The position numbers and the translations under genes are program-made. Shown here one piece after another: positions 1 through 7,577 of a stretch of 9,457 nucleotides of DNA. The DNA is from Spirochaetota bacterium. GTDB taxonomy: Bacteria; Spirochaetota; UBA4802; UBA5368. The stretch lies in NCBI GenBank assembly GCA_017998475.1, contig JAGODA010000107.1, positions 1-9,457 of the forward strand, in the 5' to 3' direction. Position 1 is the stretch's first letter. Each line of letters starts with the position of its first letter. Below the pieces are notes generated by a model. That model was given only the letters and a program-made list of their open reading frames with translations, was not told the DNA's origin and searched no databases.

Positions 1-1236
1 GCGGAACTGCAGGGGGCGCTTGCGGACCTTAAAGAGCGCGACGATCTGATCCAGAAACAGCTGGATATAGCGAGCACAATTCAGCGCGGCATTCTTCCGG
101 GAAGGATCGACGACTGGAACGAGCTGAAGTTTTCGATCCGTTACATCGCGATGGAAAAAATCGGCGGTGACTTTTACGACGTGTACCAGCTCAAGGGAAA
201 CAAGCTAGGGCTTCTGATGGCCGACGTTTCCGGCCACGGTATTCCGGCGGCGCTCGTAACGACGATGGCGAAGATCTCCTTCAGCAACGCGTGCAACAAA
301 CACGATTCTCCCCGTCGCATTTTCCAGGAGGTCAATCAGAACATAATAGACCATGTGAAGACACAGGATTACCTGACGTGTTTCTTCCTGGCTATCGACG
401 AGGACTACGGCGTTACGTACGCCAACGCGAGCCACCAGAAGGCTATTCTCCTCCGCGCGGGAGCCGAGGCAACGGAGCTTCTGGACACCAACGGACTTTT
501 CATCGGCGCCATCGAGGAGGCGCGTGACACCTACGAGGAGAAGGTCACGAAGCTGAAGTACGGGGACCGCCTGATCATGTACACGGACGGGATTCCCGAG
601 GCGATCGACTCCGAGCGTCGGGAGTATTCGCTCGAGCGCCTGCAGACGGTTATCGTAAAGAACCGAAATCTTCCCCTCGAAGACTTTACCAGCGCCATCA
701 TAGAGGACGTCCAGCGGTTTATTGGAAGCGCTCAGGTCGAAGACGATATCACGCTCGTCGTCGTCGAGCTGGCCCGCGACGCCGCTGTTGATATCATTAA
801 GAATTCCAAAAAGCTGGTAGCGGAAAACAGGTATTACGAGGCGATCGAACATCTGGAAAGGGGCCTTTCGCTGTATCCGGACAACAGGAAACTCCAGTAC
901 AACCTGGCGAAGAACTATTTCCGGGTTAACAATTACGCGAGGACTATCGAGACCATCAAATCGTATATCGCGGGAGACAAGCGTAACAAATTCGCGTATT
1001 ACATCGCTGGAGCGGCATACTACCAGATGATGGATTACCAGAACTCCGTCGACATGCTCGAGGAGGCCGTGCGAATAGACCAGAATTTCGCGAACGCCCA
1101 TTTCGCGCTCGGTATGGCGCATAAGAAACGCGAAAACCGCGCCGACGCGATTCGTTGCTTCGAAAAGGTGGTCAATCTTGACGCCGACAACAAGCTCGCG
1201 CTCTTCGAGCTCAACGAGCTGAAAAAGGCACGATAG
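1..1236 (+). CDS. SpoIIE/PP2C-type Ser/Thr phosphatase with C-terminal TPRs (5' truncated)
   Basis: The reading frame is open from base 1, so the gene begins upstream; the first in-frame ATG (151) lies inside the phosphatase fold and is not the start. 411 residues are visible. Residues 1-30 are a charged helix, probably a coiled coil from an upstream sensor or HAMP region, leading into the family's entry motif (IQRGILP, 28-34). The metal-binding SpoIIE/PP2C motifs follow in order: GGDFYD (55-60), DVSGHG (75-80), YTDG (194-197) and EDDITL (247-252). All expected acidic residues are present, so it should be active. Residues about 267-397 form four TPRs with an exact 34-residue period. Family members dephosphorylate anti-sigma-factor antagonists in partner-switching pathways; the TPRs probably bind a partner. 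No anti-sigma or antagonist gene is visible. It ends 9 bases before the convergent DHH gene. Family is certain; the specific target is unknown. Confidence 0.93.
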   Translation, partial: AELQGALADLKERDDLIQKQLDIASTIQRGILPGRIDDWNELKFSIRYIAMEKIGGDFYDVYQLKGNKLGLLMADVSGHGIPAALVTTMAKISFSNACNKHDSPRRIFQEVNQNIIDHVKTQDYLTCFFLAIDEDYGVTYANASHQKAILLRAGAEATELLDTNGLFIGAIEEARDTYEEKVTKLKYGDRLIMYTDGIPEAIDSERREYSLERLQTVIVKNRNLPLEDFTSAIIEDVQRFIGSAQVEDDITLVVVELARDAAVDIIKNSKKLVAENRYYEAIEHLERGLSLYPDNRKLQYNLAKNYFRVNNYARTIETIKSYIAGDKRNKFAYYIAGAAYYQMMDYQNSVDMLEEAVRIDQNFANAHFALGMAHKKRENRADAIRCFEKVVNLDADNKLALFELNELKKAR

Positions 1237-1245
1237 GGGGCGTCG

Positions 1246-2418
1246 TCAGGCTTTCAGGGCGCGCTCCACGGCATCCTCGATGACGGGGATCATGTCTTCC
1301 ACGTAGCGATCGATATCGGGAATGGTCCTGGCGGGAAATCGGAAACCGATGGCCCCTTCGTGCCCGCCGCCGTTGGCGATATTCAGAATATGCAGCACGT
1401 CCCTCAGGTCGAAACTCCTGAAAAGGTGTCCGCGGCGCATTCGGAACTGTACGAGTTTTTCCGGGCCGGTCCCGTCGGCGAAGCATATAAGGCTGAGCCG
1501 CCCGCTCTTTTCGGCGAGCGTGTTGGCTATCGCTTTGGTGACGGTGGTTATGATCTCCTGGTCGAACTCGCGGTAGAGGTGGTCCATTTCGTCTTCGTGC
1601 AGCACAACATATCCTATCGATTCCGAAAAACGCCTGCGCTCGCTGATGTACTCGAAACAGGCGACCTCCCGCTCGGTGAGGTGCTGGAGCTCCTCGAATA
1701 TCTGCTCCATGTTGGTGAAGTTGGTGTCGCGTACGGTCATTCTCTCGAGTATGGCGTTGTACATCCCCGAAAAGATGTCGTAAAATTTCTTTTCCCTGCG
1801 TGATTTCAGGAATTGCCCTTTCTGGGTGTCGCCGAGGATTCCGGTGAGTATGGCCAGGACGAAATTCCTCGAGAAAGGGTCGGATATAAGGTATTTATTG
1901 AGCAGCTTTTTCCTGGTCCGGAGTTTCAACGCGAGATAGCCCACCAGCTCGCTCGCCGATGAAGCGGCGGTTACAAGCGAGTAGGCGGGCATGCCGATGT
2001 AGTCGCTGTCTCCTCCGAGGTGGTGGTCTATCTCTATCTTGACGATTGAATCGTCGTTCATCATGCGCTCTATCCTGTGGCTGATGTCGAGCATTGAGCG
2101 CTTGGGGGTGTCGCAGATGACTATGGCGTCGATGCTGTTCATTATTCTGCGTTTCCCGCTGACGATCCTGATTGAATTGTATTTGCATATGTTGACCAGG
2201 TACTGCAGGTTTTCCGGTATTGATCCGGGAAGGTATATCTGCGGAAACTTGTCGAACTTGGTGAGCAGGATGGCGAAAGCCACCATGCTGGCGATGCAGT
2301 CTTCGTCGGCGCTTTTATGCCCGCAGATTAGAAAATTGTTCCGCGCCAGCATCATCTCGATGATGTTGTTGATTACGGCGTTCTTTTCGCGAATGGTCGG
2401 GATCGTGCGCTTGGCCAT
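1246..2418 (-). CDS. DHH/DHHA1 family phosphoesterase (NrnA/RecJ-like)
   Basis: The product is 390 residues. The N-terminal DHH domain shows GHKSADED (33-40), an Asp in ICDTP (D103), the name-giving DHH triad (131-133) and GILGDTQ (D197); these are the usual Mn-binding positions. The C-terminal DHHA1 domain ends in GGGHEGAIG (350-358), the nucleotide-binding loop. A region of about 100 residues between them (about 215-310) is less typical. The overall arrangement resembles NrnA-type enzymes, which degrade nano-RNAs, pAp or linear dinucleotides in the cytoplasm. No transmembrane or sensor region is present, which argues against a GdpP-type enzyme. The first motif reads DED rather than the common DGD. 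The ATG at 2418 is the only standard start before an upstream in-frame stop, but it lacks a close ribosome binding site; a GGAGGGG lies 24 bases upstream. A weak promoter-like pair (TTGCAT, 16 bases, TACTAT) lies at 2580-2607 on this strand. Exact substrate is unknown. Confidence 0.9.
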   Translation of the reverse strand: MAKRTIPTIREKNAVINNIIEMMLARNNFLICGHKSADEDCIASMVAFAILLTKFDKFPQIYLPGSIPENLQYLVNICKYNSIRIVSGKRRIMNSIDAIVICDTPKRSMLDISHRIERMMNDDSIVKIEIDHHLGGDSDYIGMPAYSLVTAASSASELVGYLALKLRTRKKLLNKYLISDPFSRNFVLAILTGILGDTQKGQFLKSRREKKFYDIFSGMYNAILERMTVRDTNFTNMEQIFEELQHLTEREVACFEYISERRRFSESIGYVVLHEDEMDHLYREFDQEIITTVTKAIANTLAEKSGRLSLICFADGTGPEKLVQFRMRRGHLFRSFDLRDVLHILNIANGGGHEGAIGFRFPARTIPDIDRYVEDMIPVIEDAVERALKA

Positions 2419-2649
2419 CAGTTTTACCGGAATGACGAAAATCCCCTCCGTGTCGGATGAACGCTTCAGGCGGACCAGGCGTTACTCCCGGACGACTGTG
2501 TAACGACGTACGATCATGCTCGCGAACGCCGTACAATATTCCACGGGCGGATAATGAATCAGTATGCCGCTTCTGAGTAATAGTAACGGCGGCGATAGAA
2601 AATGCAAATATAATTTAACCGCCCGCTTTTTTTACGCCTTTGGCCCGAC

Positions 2650-2973
2650 TCATGCGATAAAAGGCGTGTACTTCAGACCGACCGTTCCTTTCTTGATCCA
2701 CAGCCTGAGCTTCTGCGCGCTTCGCCCGTCTTCGGCGGTAATCGTGCCTATTTCCTCGATAAAACTGATCGAGCTGATGGGGAACTCGTAGAACTGGTTT
2801 TCGTCAGAAAACGGATCGGTGAGAAGCACAACTTTTTTAGGATCGCTTACGTGTTTTCGCGGCATTCCCTCGAACGCGACATGCGATTTCTGGAAGTCGG
2901 GGTCCTTGTAGAGATCGATGTCGAATCTCTCGGAGATCTGGAGCAGCTTCCTTATGTATCGTTTCTCGGGCAT
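2650..2973 (-). CDS. Conserved-looking small protein of unknown function
   Basis: I do not recognise this 107-residue protein. It is soluble and charged, with no signal peptide or membrane segment. It begins with a basic helix (RKLLQISERF, about 8-17), and the rest alternates hydrophobic and polar residues as in a small beta-rich domain. FPISSISFIEEIG (64-76) and a basic C-terminal strand (LRLWIKKG, 89-96) stand out. ATG 2973 is the only standard start after an in-frame TAA pair upstream; AGGAAG lies 12 bases before it, a rather long spacing. It points the same way as the DHH gene but is separated from it by 231 bases, so shared transcription is uncertain. It is divergent from the AsmA-like gene across a 178-base spacer. 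The absence of an alternative long frame and the protein-like composition support a real gene. Confidence 0.68.
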   Translation of the reverse strand: MPEKRYIRKLLQISERFDIDLYKDPDFQKSHVAFEGMPRKHVSDPKKVVLLTDPFSDENQFYEFPISSISFIEEIGTITAEDGRSAQKLRLWIKKGTVGLKYTPFIA

Positions 2974-3005
2974 GGGTTTCAGGTTCTTCCTACTGTCTAA
3001 TGTGC

Positions 3006-3034
3006 TTGACGGTGCGCTCTGGCTGCTTTATTAC
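3006..3034 (+). promoter_or_regulatory. Predicted sigma70-type promoter for the AsmA-like gene
   Basis: TTGACG (3006-3011, five of six consensus bases) is followed by a 17-base spacer and TATTAC (3029-3034, four of six). This lies in the divergent spacer, upstream of the AsmA-like gene and pointing into it. Transcription would start near 3041 and leave a leader of about 110 bases. No equally good promoter was found on the opposite strand for the 107-residue gene. The call is by eye only. Confidence 0.42.
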
Positions 3035-3066
3035 GTAGATCGCGAATTGAACGGTTCCGGGTCGAC

Positions 3067-3103
3067 AAGGCGGTTTCTTCGCCTTTTCATGAGGCCCGCG
3101 AAG
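3067..3103 (+). promoter_or_regulatory. Leader hairpin with a competing alternative stem
   Basis: AAGGCG (3067-3072) and CGCCTT (3080-3085) form a perfect 6-bp stem with a 7-base loop; the right arm runs directly into two further T residues. The overlapping CTTCGC (3077-3082) is also perfectly complementary to GCGAAG (3098-3103). The two pairings share bases and exclude each other. Both lie in the leader of the AsmA-like gene. The stems are short and the U tract is weak, so this could be chance or an attenuator-like element. Confidence 0.25.
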
Positions 3104-3151
3104 GGTTGTCGGGTGTGGCCCCGTTCCATTCACCATTCAGGCGAATATATC

Positions 3152-5449
3152 ATGTCCGGTATTATAAAGAGAGCGTTTAAAAAGTCAACCCTGTTTAAAA
3201 TCGGAATCGCGGCCGCGGCTGTCCTTGCCGTAATGGTCGCGCTTCGTCTTTATATTTCTTTTGCGGCGCCGGAGAGGATGCTGAAGGACTCTCTGACCTA
3301 TTTTTTCAGGGAGAACTTTGGAAAAGCGGTAAAATTCGAGGATGTGGAAATGTCGCTCGCCGGCGATGTCAGTATTACCAACCTCAACATGTCCATCTCG
3401 AGCGATTTCAATGACAACATCAGCCTGATACAGAGCCCGTCGGTTACGATCGGCCTCGACCTGTGGTCCCTCCTGAGAGGCAGAATCCGGATGACGGGAA
3501 TCCGTTTCGCCGAACCGAGACTCACGCTCCTGAAGCGTTATGATCGCACGTATGAAGAGACCCTGCGGGAACTGTTCATGTCCGGGAAGCCTCTGGACGA
3601 AATCGGCACCATGGATATACGGAATTTTACACTTTTACTTTCGGGCGGCAGGGTGACCGCCGTCGAATATCTCGTTGACGGAAGGATCGTCGTCGAGAGC
3701 ACAAAAGTGAACCTCGAGGCGCGCTTCGACGGGACCGTGATACAATACAGGATCAAGGGAACACTGGTTCCATTCGGCAGCAGGGAGATCCGAAAGGGGG
3801 GGTTTTCGGCGAAAGGCACGATCTACAGAGAGGGGGGGCGGCGCGGATTTTCCTCCGTCCACCGCCTGAACATAGATAATTTCGATATCTCCCATCTCAA
3901 TCAGAAATTGCTGAACCCTCCTCTCACGGTTTTCGGGGGTGTCTCGATCAGCGCGACGGTGCACGCGACCGGCGGCCATGTGAGCGTCGAAGGAGGAGCG
4001 GCGCTGAACAACCTGAATCTTGTGGAGCGCGGCCAGTCCGGGGCCCGCAGCGTCATCGCCAACGAAAACATGAACGTATCGTTCGCGGCGGACGTGATCG
4101 ACGGAGGGCGCCGTATCGCGGTGCGCGGAATTGAAATGTGGGACGATTCCACGCGACTGGCGGTGAAGGCACTATACAGTAAGAATCCCGGTGAGGAGTA
4201 TTTTGATGTATCGCTGGAGCGGTGCAGGATCGACCTCGCCCGGCTTTCCGACTGGCTGACTCCGTGGGAAGGGGTATCCATGGACGGCCTCGTGGAGGGT
4301 GCGGGAAGAGTGTTGTACAATATACGTCACAACCGTGCGGTCGATGTAACGCTCTCTATGGGCCTCAGCGACCTGTCCGTAACGGGGAAAACCGGGAGCT
4401 TGAAAAAAGTGCTCATTTCAATTCCGCGCGCGAGGATCGGTATTAATGACGGGGCTTTTTCGGTCACCGCGGAGCTTCGCAAGGAGCGTTCCGATCTCGT
4501 TGCCGGCTTTGGTGGTTATATACGCTCGTGGTTTCCCCTGGTTTCGGAAAGCGCGCTGGTGTTCGATTCCAGGGTTATAGAGGCGCTTTATCCCGCGGGC
4601 GCCATCTTCAGCTACGCCAGGCGTCTCTATGAGGAAGCCCTTGAGGACAAAACGAGGGGATACGAACAGCTTTTTTTCATGAAGACCCCGCTCGGCTCTT
4701 TCGTTAATAATAATACGATCGATTGTACCATTAATGCGCGGAGCATCCTGTTCGGGGGGCGAAAGGCGTTGCGCGATTTAAACGCGGCATTCAGGCTCGC
4801 TGACGGATACCTTCGACTCGAGCGGTTTTCAATCAGCGGGCTGGGGGGTGACTACGGGCTCGATCTGCGGGCGTACCTGAAAAGCGATTATCCGGGAGGT
4901 TCGGTGTCGGGACACGCCACGGGGATAAATCTCGAGGAACTGGCCCGAAGCCTGGGTATCGGAGGCGGTATGTCGGGGACCCTCGGGGCCGATTTCAAGT
5001 TCGAGTTCAGCGGGAACAGGAAAGCGCATCTGATCGACAACGGCAGGATCGAGTTCAATCTCACCGCGGAATCGGGCCATATGAACGAAACCGCGTTCCA
5101 GAAGCGGCTTGCGAAATTTCTGGTCGCGGCCGGGTACGATAAACCGGCAATCTCGCGGACAGGATTTACGCGTGCCACCCTGTCGGGCAATCAGGTCGGA
5201 GAGAACCTGTATCTTAGCAACATGAATTTCACCGGGGATTCGCTGAGCGCAGCGGGGTACGGTACCTATCGTCCCGATGAAGGCCTTCGGATCCCCCTTA
5301 ACGCAACATTCGCGGGTGAGGGGAGCGATGAGGCTCCCGGGAAAACGACAAGCGTCCCGCTTTTAATCACGGGACGCCTGTTCGATCCGGTACTGAAGGT
5401 GTCTACAAAAAAGGATTCGGCCGGATTACCCCTCTTTCAAGTCGACTAG
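3152..5449 (+). CDS. AsmA-like envelope protein, membrane-anchored
   Basis: From ATG 3152 the product is 765 residues. A short basic stretch (residues 1-16) precedes one transmembrane helix (about 14-36), so the protein is probably anchored in the inner membrane with the rest in the periplasm. The remainder is a long series of beta-strand-rich segments typical of AsmA/YhdP/TamB-type proteins: an early region about ancestral bound surfaces (SITNLNMSI, 74-82), many G-x-hydrophobic repeats, and a C-terminal part of the AsmA kind with a sparingly charged barrel-like tail (FTGDSLSAAGYGTY). Relatives are implicated in moving phospholipids between membranes or in outer-membrane assembly. The frame stays open upstream to 2918, but that extension overlaps the opposite-strand gene and lacks a signal-like order, whereas 3152 places the membrane helix at the N-terminus. 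AGG lies 10 bases before the ATG. Two G7 tracts sit inside the gene. Its 3' end overlaps the cyclase gene by 24 bases. The exact subfamily is not settled. Confidence 0.82.
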   Translation: MSGIIKRAFKKSTLFKIGIAAAAVLAVMVALRLYISFAAPERMLKDSLTYFFRENFGKAVKFEDVEMSLAGDVSITNLNMSISSDFNDNISLIQSPSVTIGLDLWSLLRGRIRMTGIRFAEPRLTLLKRYDRTYEETLRELFMSGKPLDEIGTMDIRNFTLLLSGGRVTAVEYLVDGRIVVESTKVNLEARFDGTVIQYRIKGTLVPFGSREIRKGGFSAKGTIYREGGRRGFSSVHRLNIDNFDISHLNQKLLNPPLTVFGGVSISATVHATGGHVSVEGGAALNNLNLVERGQSGARSVIANENMNVSFAADVIDGGRRIAVRGIEMWDDSTRLAVKALYSKNPGEEYFDVSLERCRIDLARLSDWLTPWEGVSMDGLVEGAGRVLYNIRHNRAVDVTLSMGLSDLSVTGKTGSLKKVLISIPRARIGINDGAFSVTAELRKERSDLVAGFGGYIRSWFPLVSESALVFDSRVIEALYPAGAIFSYARRLYEEALEDKTRGYEQLFFMKTPLGSFVNNNTIDCTINARSILFGGRKALRDLNAAFRLADGYLRLERFSISGLGGDYGLDLRAYLKSDYPGGSVSGHATGINLEELARSLGIGGGMSGTLGADFKFEFSGNRKAHLIDNGRIEFNLTAESGHMNETAFQKRLAKFLVAAGYDKPAISRTGFTRATLSGNQVGENLYLSNMNFTGDSLSAAGYGTYRPDEGLRIPLNATFAGEGSDEAPGKTTSVPLLITGRLFDPVLKVSTKKDSAGLPLFQVD
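3796..3838 (+). repeat. Two G7 homopolymer tracts inside the AsmA-like gene
   Basis: Runs of seven G occur at 3796-3802 and 3832-3838, 29 bases apart, encoding Lys-Gly-Gly (215-217) and Glu-Gly-Gly (227-229). Slippage in either tract would shift the reading frame in the first third of the protein. The frame is intact as given. Whether the tracts vary in length cannot be told from one sequence. Confidence 0.6.
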
Positions 5450-7432
5450 TTCATAGATTTTAACCGGAAGCTCTTTGCCCTTCACTCTGATAAGATCGAG
5501 CTCGCGCGCGACTATGTGTTCCTTCACGTATTCGTAGGTCGCCTCGCTGATGATGATGTTGGTGCCGTACACCTTGTTCGTCCCCTCCAGCCGGGCGCCC
5601 AGGTTGACGTTGTCGCCCATCAGCGTGTAGTCCATGCGCGACGATGAGCCCATATTGCCGACGACCATGTCGCCGGTGTTGAGGCCGATGCCTATATGCA
5701 GCTCCGGCTTGCCCTCGGAGACCCATTTCCTGTTCAGCTCGCCCAGCACCCGCATCATTTCGACGGACGCCCGGGCCGCGAGCACCGCGTGGTCATCCTG
5801 CGGAATCGGCGCCCCCCAGAAAGCCATGATCTCGTCGCCGACGTATTTGTCGAGCGTGCCGTAATATTTGAAAACGATGTCGGTCATCGCCTGGAGATAC
5901 TCGTTGAGGTGCTCGACCAGGGCCTCCGGTGTAAGGCGTTCGGATATGGTCGTAAAGCCGCGTATATCCGAAAAGAGAACGGTCAGGATCTTCTTTTCCC
6001 CGCCGAGTTTCAGCTTGTCCGGGTCTTTGAGGAGCTCGTCCACGACCGATTTCGATACGAATTTCGAGAAGGTCTGCCGGATGTATTTCTTCTCGCGCTG
6101 TTCGGTCATAACCCTGTACACGGTTATCAGGGTGAATGTCCCGCCGATCTGTATGATCGGCGTCGCGAAAATGTACAGGATGTTCATTGTGTCGAACAAA
6201 AGGTAGGCGGCCACTATATACGCGAGGCCGAGGCCCGTGGAGAAGAGGATTGACATGAGGATGGAAAACTTCGGAACGAAAAGCCCCATCACGACCGCGA
6301 TAAGGAGCAGGATGATGATATTCTCCCACTCGGTGAGCTTGATTATAAAATCCTGGTTGAGGATGGTATTCAGCGCGTTCGCGTGATGTTCGATTCCGAA
6401 CAGGTCGCCGTACGGGGACTTGTGTATGTCGGTGGATATACCCGTCACCGAATACGCCGCGACGAAGATTATTTTGTTCTCCAGGGACTTGTTGGTGATC
6501 CTTCCATCGTTGTAAAAATAATAGTAAGGATAGTTCTGGAAGCTTCCAGGCCCACCGATGAAATTGATGTCCATGAATCCTTCTTTATCGATCGGGATTC
6601 GAAGCTCCCGCCGCGGGTTTGGCTTCTTCATTTTTTCCACGGGCAGATTCATGAGCCGGACGTATCGTCCCATTTTTATCTCGACGTCCTTCGCTCCGAT
6701 TCCGAAATAATGCATGGTCAGCACGAGGTCTATAGAAGGATAGTAAAAGCCCTTGTGCTTTATGATCACGGGGAGTTTGCGGTTGATGCTGTCGGGGTCG
6801 GGACGTATGTTGGCGTATCCTATGCCCTTTGCCGCTCCGGCCAGTTTCGGCGTGGGCGGGACGGCTTCCTCGCCCCATTCATAGCTTGTGTCTTCGGGAT
6901 CGACCGGAAACCGAAGGCGGTTGAGGATCGACATGCGGTCTTCGGTGTCGGCGTATTTGACATCGACCTCCTCGGTTTCGAACGGAAAGTCGAGAAAAAC
7001 ACAGCCGGCCTCGCGTATCGCATCCGCGAATTCATCCTCGTTTTTCTTGTGGTCGAGAAACATTATATCGAAAAATATCGCCTTGGGATTGCCAGTCGCG
7101 ACGTAACGCGTGAACTTGGCGTGGATGTCCCAGGGGAACGGCCAGTGGATCTTCTGGCTGGTGAATTCGCGGATCGTGTTTTCGTCAATGCCGAGGATTA
7201 TGATGTCGTCGCGAGAGCGCGGGTTTTTCTTCGTGATGCGGACGCCTTCCTGGAGCTTTTTTGCCTTTTCCGAAGGGTCTCTCAGAAAAAACCGGAAATT
7301 GACCGCCCCGTTTTCGAGGCCATCCAGAATGCGTGTCTGGGTATAGAAGAAGGAGAGAACCAAGAATACTGATACTGAAATGATGAAGGCGATAAAATGG
7401 TTTTTGTGTTCACGGATGAACCTGCTGTTCAT
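5426..7432 (-). CDS. CHASE2-domain class III adenylate cyclase
   Basis: The 668-residue protein makes cAMP from ATP at the inner membrane. A transmembrane helix (about 12-30) leads to a periplasmic CHASE2 sensor (about 35-365) with IIILGIDENT (77-86), KAIFFDIMF (117-125), the signature RPDPDSINRKLP (210-221) and the closing SPYGDLFGIEHHANALNTIL (339-358). Three membrane helices (about 371-386, 389-412, 417-437) follow, then a short linker and the cyclase domain (about 480-660). Metal-binding Asp residues are D489 (FSDIRGF) and D533 (GDEIMAF). K529 in LDKYVGDE and the DYT of 601-603 fit the adenylate-specific positions; N610 and R614 in NVNLGAR are the transition-state pair. All key residues are present, so it should be active. 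A Lys, not Glu, at 529 argues against cGMP. AAGGGG lies 6 bases before ATG 7432. The ligand is unknown. Confidence 0.93.
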   Translation of the reverse strand: MNSRFIREHKNHFIAFIISVSVFLVLSFFYTQTRILDGLENGAVNFRFFLRDPSEKAKKLQEGVRITKKNPRSRDDIIILGIDENTIREFTSQKIHWPFPWDIHAKFTRYVATGNPKAIFFDIMFLDHKKNEDEFADAIREAGCVFLDFPFETEEVDVKYADTEDRMSILNRLRFPVDPEDTSYEWGEEAVPPTPKLAGAAKGIGYANIRPDPDSINRKLPVIIKHKGFYYPSIDLVLTMHYFGIGAKDVEIKMGRYVRLMNLPVEKMKKPNPRRELRIPIDKEGFMDINFIGGPGSFQNYPYYYFYNDGRITNKSLENKIIFVAAYSVTGISTDIHKSPYGDLFGIEHHANALNTILNQDFIIKLTEWENIIILLLIAVVMGLFVPKFSILMSILFSTGLGLAYIVAAYLLFDTMNILYIFATPIIQIGGTFTLITVYRVMTEQREKKYIRQTFSKFVSKSVVDELLKDPDKLKLGGEKKILTVLFSDIRGFTTISERLTPEALVEHLNEYLQAMTDIVFKYYGTLDKYVGDEIMAFWGAPIPQDDHAVLAARASVEMMRVLGELNRKWVSEGKPELHIGIGLNTGDMVVGNMGSSSRMDYTLMGDNVNLGARLEGTNKVYGTNIIISEATYEYVKEHIVARELDLIRVKGKELPVKIYELVDLKEG

Positions 7433-7438
7433 ACGATG

Positions 7439-7444
7439 CCCCTT
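7439..7444 (-). promoter_or_regulatory. Ribosome binding site of the cyclase gene
   Basis: On the minus strand this reads AAGGGG, six bases before ATG 7432. It fixes the start so that the N-terminal membrane helix begins near residue 12. Confidence 0.6.
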
Positions 7445-7573
7445 GTCTCAAAGTGGGAATGAAGAAGCGACGCTCCATAGGGTCGCCGGTACGACAGGGT
7501 TTTTCAAGTAATTTATTAAAGTCTTGACAAAATATTTAACCGACGGGGAGATTTTACCCTACCAAAAGTCTGC

Positions 7574-7577
7574 GAGG
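7574..7577 (+). promoter_or_regulatory. Ribosome binding site deciding the TTG start of argS
   Basis: GAGG lies seven bases before the TTG at 7585. An ATG at 7581 is only three bases away, out of frame, and reads just four codons to a stop at 7593-7595. The spacing therefore favours TTG, which also gives the family's normal N-terminus. Confidence 0.55.

Noticed and set aside
205..1122. 305-codon open frame on the minus strand, opposite the phosphatase
   Set aside because: It lies wholly inside the phosphatase/TPR gene and its translation is not protein-like; it mirrors codon bias.
2482..2517. Eleven-codon minus-strand frame (MIVRRYTVVRE) upstream of the DHH gene
   Set aside because: It has no ribosome binding site before it and is too short to support from one sequence.
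2634..2667. Perfect 8-bp inverted repeat ACGCCTTT/AAAGGCGT with an 18-base loop, around the stop codon of the 107-residue gene
   Set aside because: It looked like a terminator, but on the minus strand it is followed by a run of A, not U, and on the plus strand no T run follows the right arm.
2564..2791. 75-codon plus-strand frame overlapping the 107-residue gene
   Set aside because: It has no ribosome binding site, its translation is not domain-like, and much of it is antisense to the better-supported gene.
2918..3151. N-terminal extension of the AsmA-like frame by 78 residues
   Set aside because: It overlaps the opposite-strand gene, has no ribosome binding site that I can see, and would bury the membrane anchor that should be near the N-terminus.
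6383..7372. 329-codon open frame on the plus strand, opposite the cyclase
   Set aside because: It is the complement of the CHASE2 and membrane regions and shows no recognisable domain.
7524..7552. Perfect TTGACA as the -35 box of an argS promoter
   Set aside because: At a 16-18 base spacing no -10 box with more than three consensus matches follows, so I do not call a promoter, only note the hexamer.
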